Of a stretch of DNA of 64,000 bases, positions 62,313 to 64,000 are shown piece after piece. A program made the translations under genes and the position numbers. The DNA is from Mucinivorans hirudinis (GTDB lineage Bacteria > Bacteroidota > Bacteroidia > Bacteroidales > Rikenellaceae). Where the stretch lies: NCBI GenBank assembly GCA_000723505.1, contig HG934468.1:124001-188000 (forward strand), read 5' to 3'. Below the pieces are notes generated by a model. It searched no databases, was not told where the DNA came from, and saw only the letters and a list, made by a program, of their open reading frames with translations. Position 1 is the first letter of the stretch. Each line of letters begins with the position of its first letter.

Positions 62313-63054
62313 ATTCTTTTATAAGAAAATCGTAACCCTTCTCCTCCAACTCCAACGCCAACTCTCTGCCGGCAGTGTGAATTATTCGACCCTTGTAGAG
62401 CACGTGCACGAAATCAGGTACGATGTAATCCAAAAGTCGCTTGTAGTGAGTGATAACTATAGTGGCATTGTCCGCACTCTTGAGCTTTTGCACGCCTGTT
62501 GCTACAACGCGCAGAGCATCAATATCCAAGCCGCTATCGGTTTCATCCAAAACAGCAAGCGAAGGGGCAAGCATAGCCATCTGGAAAATCTCGTTACGCT
62601 TCTTCTCTCCACCCGAAAAACCCTCATTTACTGAGCGATTTATCAGTCTATCACCCAGCTCGACAATCTCCGCCTTCTCACGCATCAACTTTAAGAAAGC
62701 ACCGGCAGAGATTGGCTCTTCGCCACGACGTTTACGTTGCTCGTTGATAGCCGTGCGCAGGAATTGCGCCATCGATACCCCCGGAATCTCCACAGGATAT
62801 TGAAAACCGAGGAAAAGCCCTGCTGCCGCTCGAGCTTCTATGCTCATATCAAGAAGGTTAGCTCCCTTAAAGCTAACCTCACCCTCTGTTACCGTCAACT
62901 TCTCCTTTCCCGCCAAAACCGAAGCCAAAGTCGATTTGCCCGCCCCATTGGGTCCCATTATCGCGTGCACCTCTCCGGCATTGACCTTCAAATTAACTCC
63001 GCGAAGTATCTCTTTATCCTCTACGGATGCGTGTAAATTATTAATGATTAACAT
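62296..63054 (-). CDS. sufC: Fe-S cluster assembly ATPase SufC
   Basis: 252 residues, ABC ATPase without membrane part. Walker A GPNGAGKST (34-42), signature FSGGEKKRNE, Walker B LAVLDETDSGLDIDAL and switch His in VITHYKRLL. It powers the SufBCD scaffold. Normally sufB lies directly upstream; here the upstream neighbour is a creatininase-family gene, so sufB is outside the window or elsewhere. Confidence 0.95.
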   Translation of the reverse strand: MLIINNLHASVEDKEILRGVNLKVNAGEVHAIMGPNGAGKSTLASVLAGKEKLTVTEGEVSFKGANLLDMSIEARAAAGLFLGFQYPVEIPGVSMAQFLRTAINEQRKRRGEEPISAGAFLKLMREKAEIVELGDRLINRSVNEGFSGGEKKRNEIFQMAMLAPSLAVLDETDSGLDIDALRVVATGVQKLKSADNATIVITHYKRLLDYIVPDFVHVLYKGRIIHTAGRELALELEEKGYDFLIKEYGNDE

Positions 63055-63116
63055 AACTTTTCGACAATATTTATTACCTGTTACCCCGCCTCAAGCTAGG
63101 GTTGCAGATGAGTGAA

Positions 63117-63827
63117 TTATAGTTCATTTATTAATTGTACCAATTTTGAAATAACTGCTCGGGAGTACCTCTCCCCCTTTTCGGCTGTCGACTTGTGTGG
63201 ATTTCCAATACCCGTATCCTGAGTAGTTTCTCGCCAATTACGTGGAATCCAAGCAGTTTTTTCTTTCAACGATTTTTGAGCAAAAGACTCTGCTTCACCA
63301 CTACCCGCTACCGACAAATCGACCAATTCCGGGTGATAGTGCATCAGCACCGAAGTTTCCAGCTCGTCAGCGTGGTCACCCTCCTCCTCGAAATATCCGG
63401 TTCGCCCAACTATCGAAAACCAGTCGGCAATATAAATCTTAAAGTCGGGGTACTCAAATGCTAAATCCCTCACCAACCCCTTAAAGCTGTTACCGCCGTG
63501 CCCATTGACAATCAGTAGTTTATTAATTCCTTGTCGGCTTAGGGAACGCACAAAATCCTCTAATATAAGTTTTTGCGTTTCGGTTCGGGTATGGATGCAG
63601 CAGGGGTATTCGCTCTGTCCCGGGTTTTGCTGTCCGAGGAAAATCGGAGGAAATACCGCCACGTCCGCACGTCCCGTCAGCGAAACAGCCTCCAAGGCAA
63701 CGCGCTGCGAAAGAATGCAATCCGTATAATAGGGCAGGTGATAATTGTGTGGCTCAATCGCCCCCCACGGCAAAATTGCAAGGCTGACCTTGTCTATATC
63801 TTTAAGTGTTACTTTTTGTAGGTTCAT
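63117..63827 (-). CDS. Creatininase-family amidohydrolase
   Basis: 236 residues from ATG 63827 (MNLQKVTL); the frame is open another 41 codons but that part lies antisense-free inside the next gene and has no family text. Metal-site motifs: WGAIEPHNYHLPYYTDC, VNGHGGNSFKG and GDHADELETS. Creatininase-fold enzymes hydrolyse cyclic or linear amides, including creatinine and FAPy-type compounds; the substrate is unknown. It overlaps the upstream RHH gene and precedes sufC by 62 bases. Confidence 0.85.
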   Translation of the reverse strand: MNLQKVTLKDIDKVSLAILPWGAIEPHNYHLPYYTDCILSQRVALEAVSLTGRADVAVFPPIFLGQQNPGQSEYPCCIHTRTETQKLILEDFVRSLSRQGINKLLIVNGHGGNSFKGLVRDLAFEYPDFKIYIADWFSIVGRTGYFEEEGDHADELETSVLMHYHPELVDLSVAGSGEAESFAQKSLKEKTAWIPRNWRETTQDTGIGNPHKSTAEKGERYSRAVISKLVQLINEL

Positions 63828-63987
63828 TCTTAGTTTTTGGTAAACGTTTACTCTTTTTGAGTGCTTCACAGAGGATATAGAGAATCTGACCATTGACCGA
63901 GCGGAACTCATCCTCTGCCCACTTCTCAATAGCCTCCATCGTCTGAGCATCCAACCTCAGCACAAAATTTTTTGTCTCCTTAGCCAT
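63802..63987 (-). CDS. Arc-like ribbon-helix-helix DNA-binding protein
   Basis: 61 residues: MAKETKNFVLRLDAQTMEAIE has the beta-strand of the ribbon, then EKWAEDEFRSVNGQILYILCEALKK forms the two helices with the conserved GQI turn. A Lys/Pro-rich tail follows. Such proteins bind DNA as dimers and regulate nearby genes. It overlaps the creatininase start by 26 bases, so they are co-transcribed, and it may control this gene set. Partner toxin not seen. Confidence 0.8.
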   Translation of the reverse strand: MAKETKNFVLRLDAQTMEAIEKWAEDEFRSVNGQILYILCEALKKSKRLPKTKNEPTKSNT

Positions 63988-64000
63988 TATTGATGCAAAG

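Overview
The window looks like chromosomal DNA of an anaerobic member of the Bacteroidota, order Bacteroidales. A Rikenellaceae or Alistipes-like genome is my best guess, but I cannot prove it. The evidence is a complete Bacteroides aerotolerance (Bat) gene set, small families typical of the phylum (DUF1573, DUF4834, DUF4919, DUF4924), a dipeptidyl peptidase IV, a TonB-dependent receptor, a rubredoxin, and promoters of the Bacteroidota form TTTG-N19/20-TAnnTTTG.

Layout. 1-4384 is the end of an integrated element next to a tRNA-Lys gene: a very long tail-like gene that runs off the left edge, a CTnDOT-type tyrosine recombinase, and a repeat-rich attachment-like region. 4385-13278 carries tRNA-Lys, argE-like and mqnE genes, DUF1573 and TPM proteins, DPP IV, a sensory FeFe-hydrogenase-like protein and hutI. 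13432-24001 is moxR, DUF58, a BatD-like membrane protein, batC-like, batA, batB, batD, batE and recR. Here batA carries a one-base frameshift and a fresh IS4-family element sits between batA and batB. 24001-27424 is the wreck of a peptide-export locus: an S41 protease gene split by a second, nearly identical IS4 copy, and a C39 ABC exporter that is frameshifted and cut off at the end of recR. 27668-34113 holds mutS, capA-like, smpB, yeiH-like and pyrD.

34106-42848 reads leftward as one possible transcription unit: cyclophilin, adenine methyltransferase, pheS, a His-rich small protein and a Cus-type metal efflux system. 42933-50683 holds DUF4834, rubredoxin, purB, a TonB-dependent receptor, an IS3 remnant, DUF4924, ychF and a 3'-5' exonuclease. 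50683-54892 has an M3 peptidase, DUF4919 and lpd. 55205-61048 is a drug-type RND efflux operon (TolC, lipoprotein adaptor, AcrB-like pump). 61356-63987 is sufD, sufC, a creatininase-family gene and a ribbon-helix-helix protein.

Two layers of non-coding structure stand out. Many gaps between genes are filled by inverted arrays of short words (GTGATTT/AAATCAC), and several carry a shared core GACCTACAAGTC with a tandem nonamer (TACAAGTCC). A separate 22-bp repeat occurs at 10223, 54937 and 55089, the last two as an inverted pair resembling a tiny MITE. I regard the first family as the best candidate for an undescribed element in this window. Family assignments come from motif reading and memory; no database search was possible.
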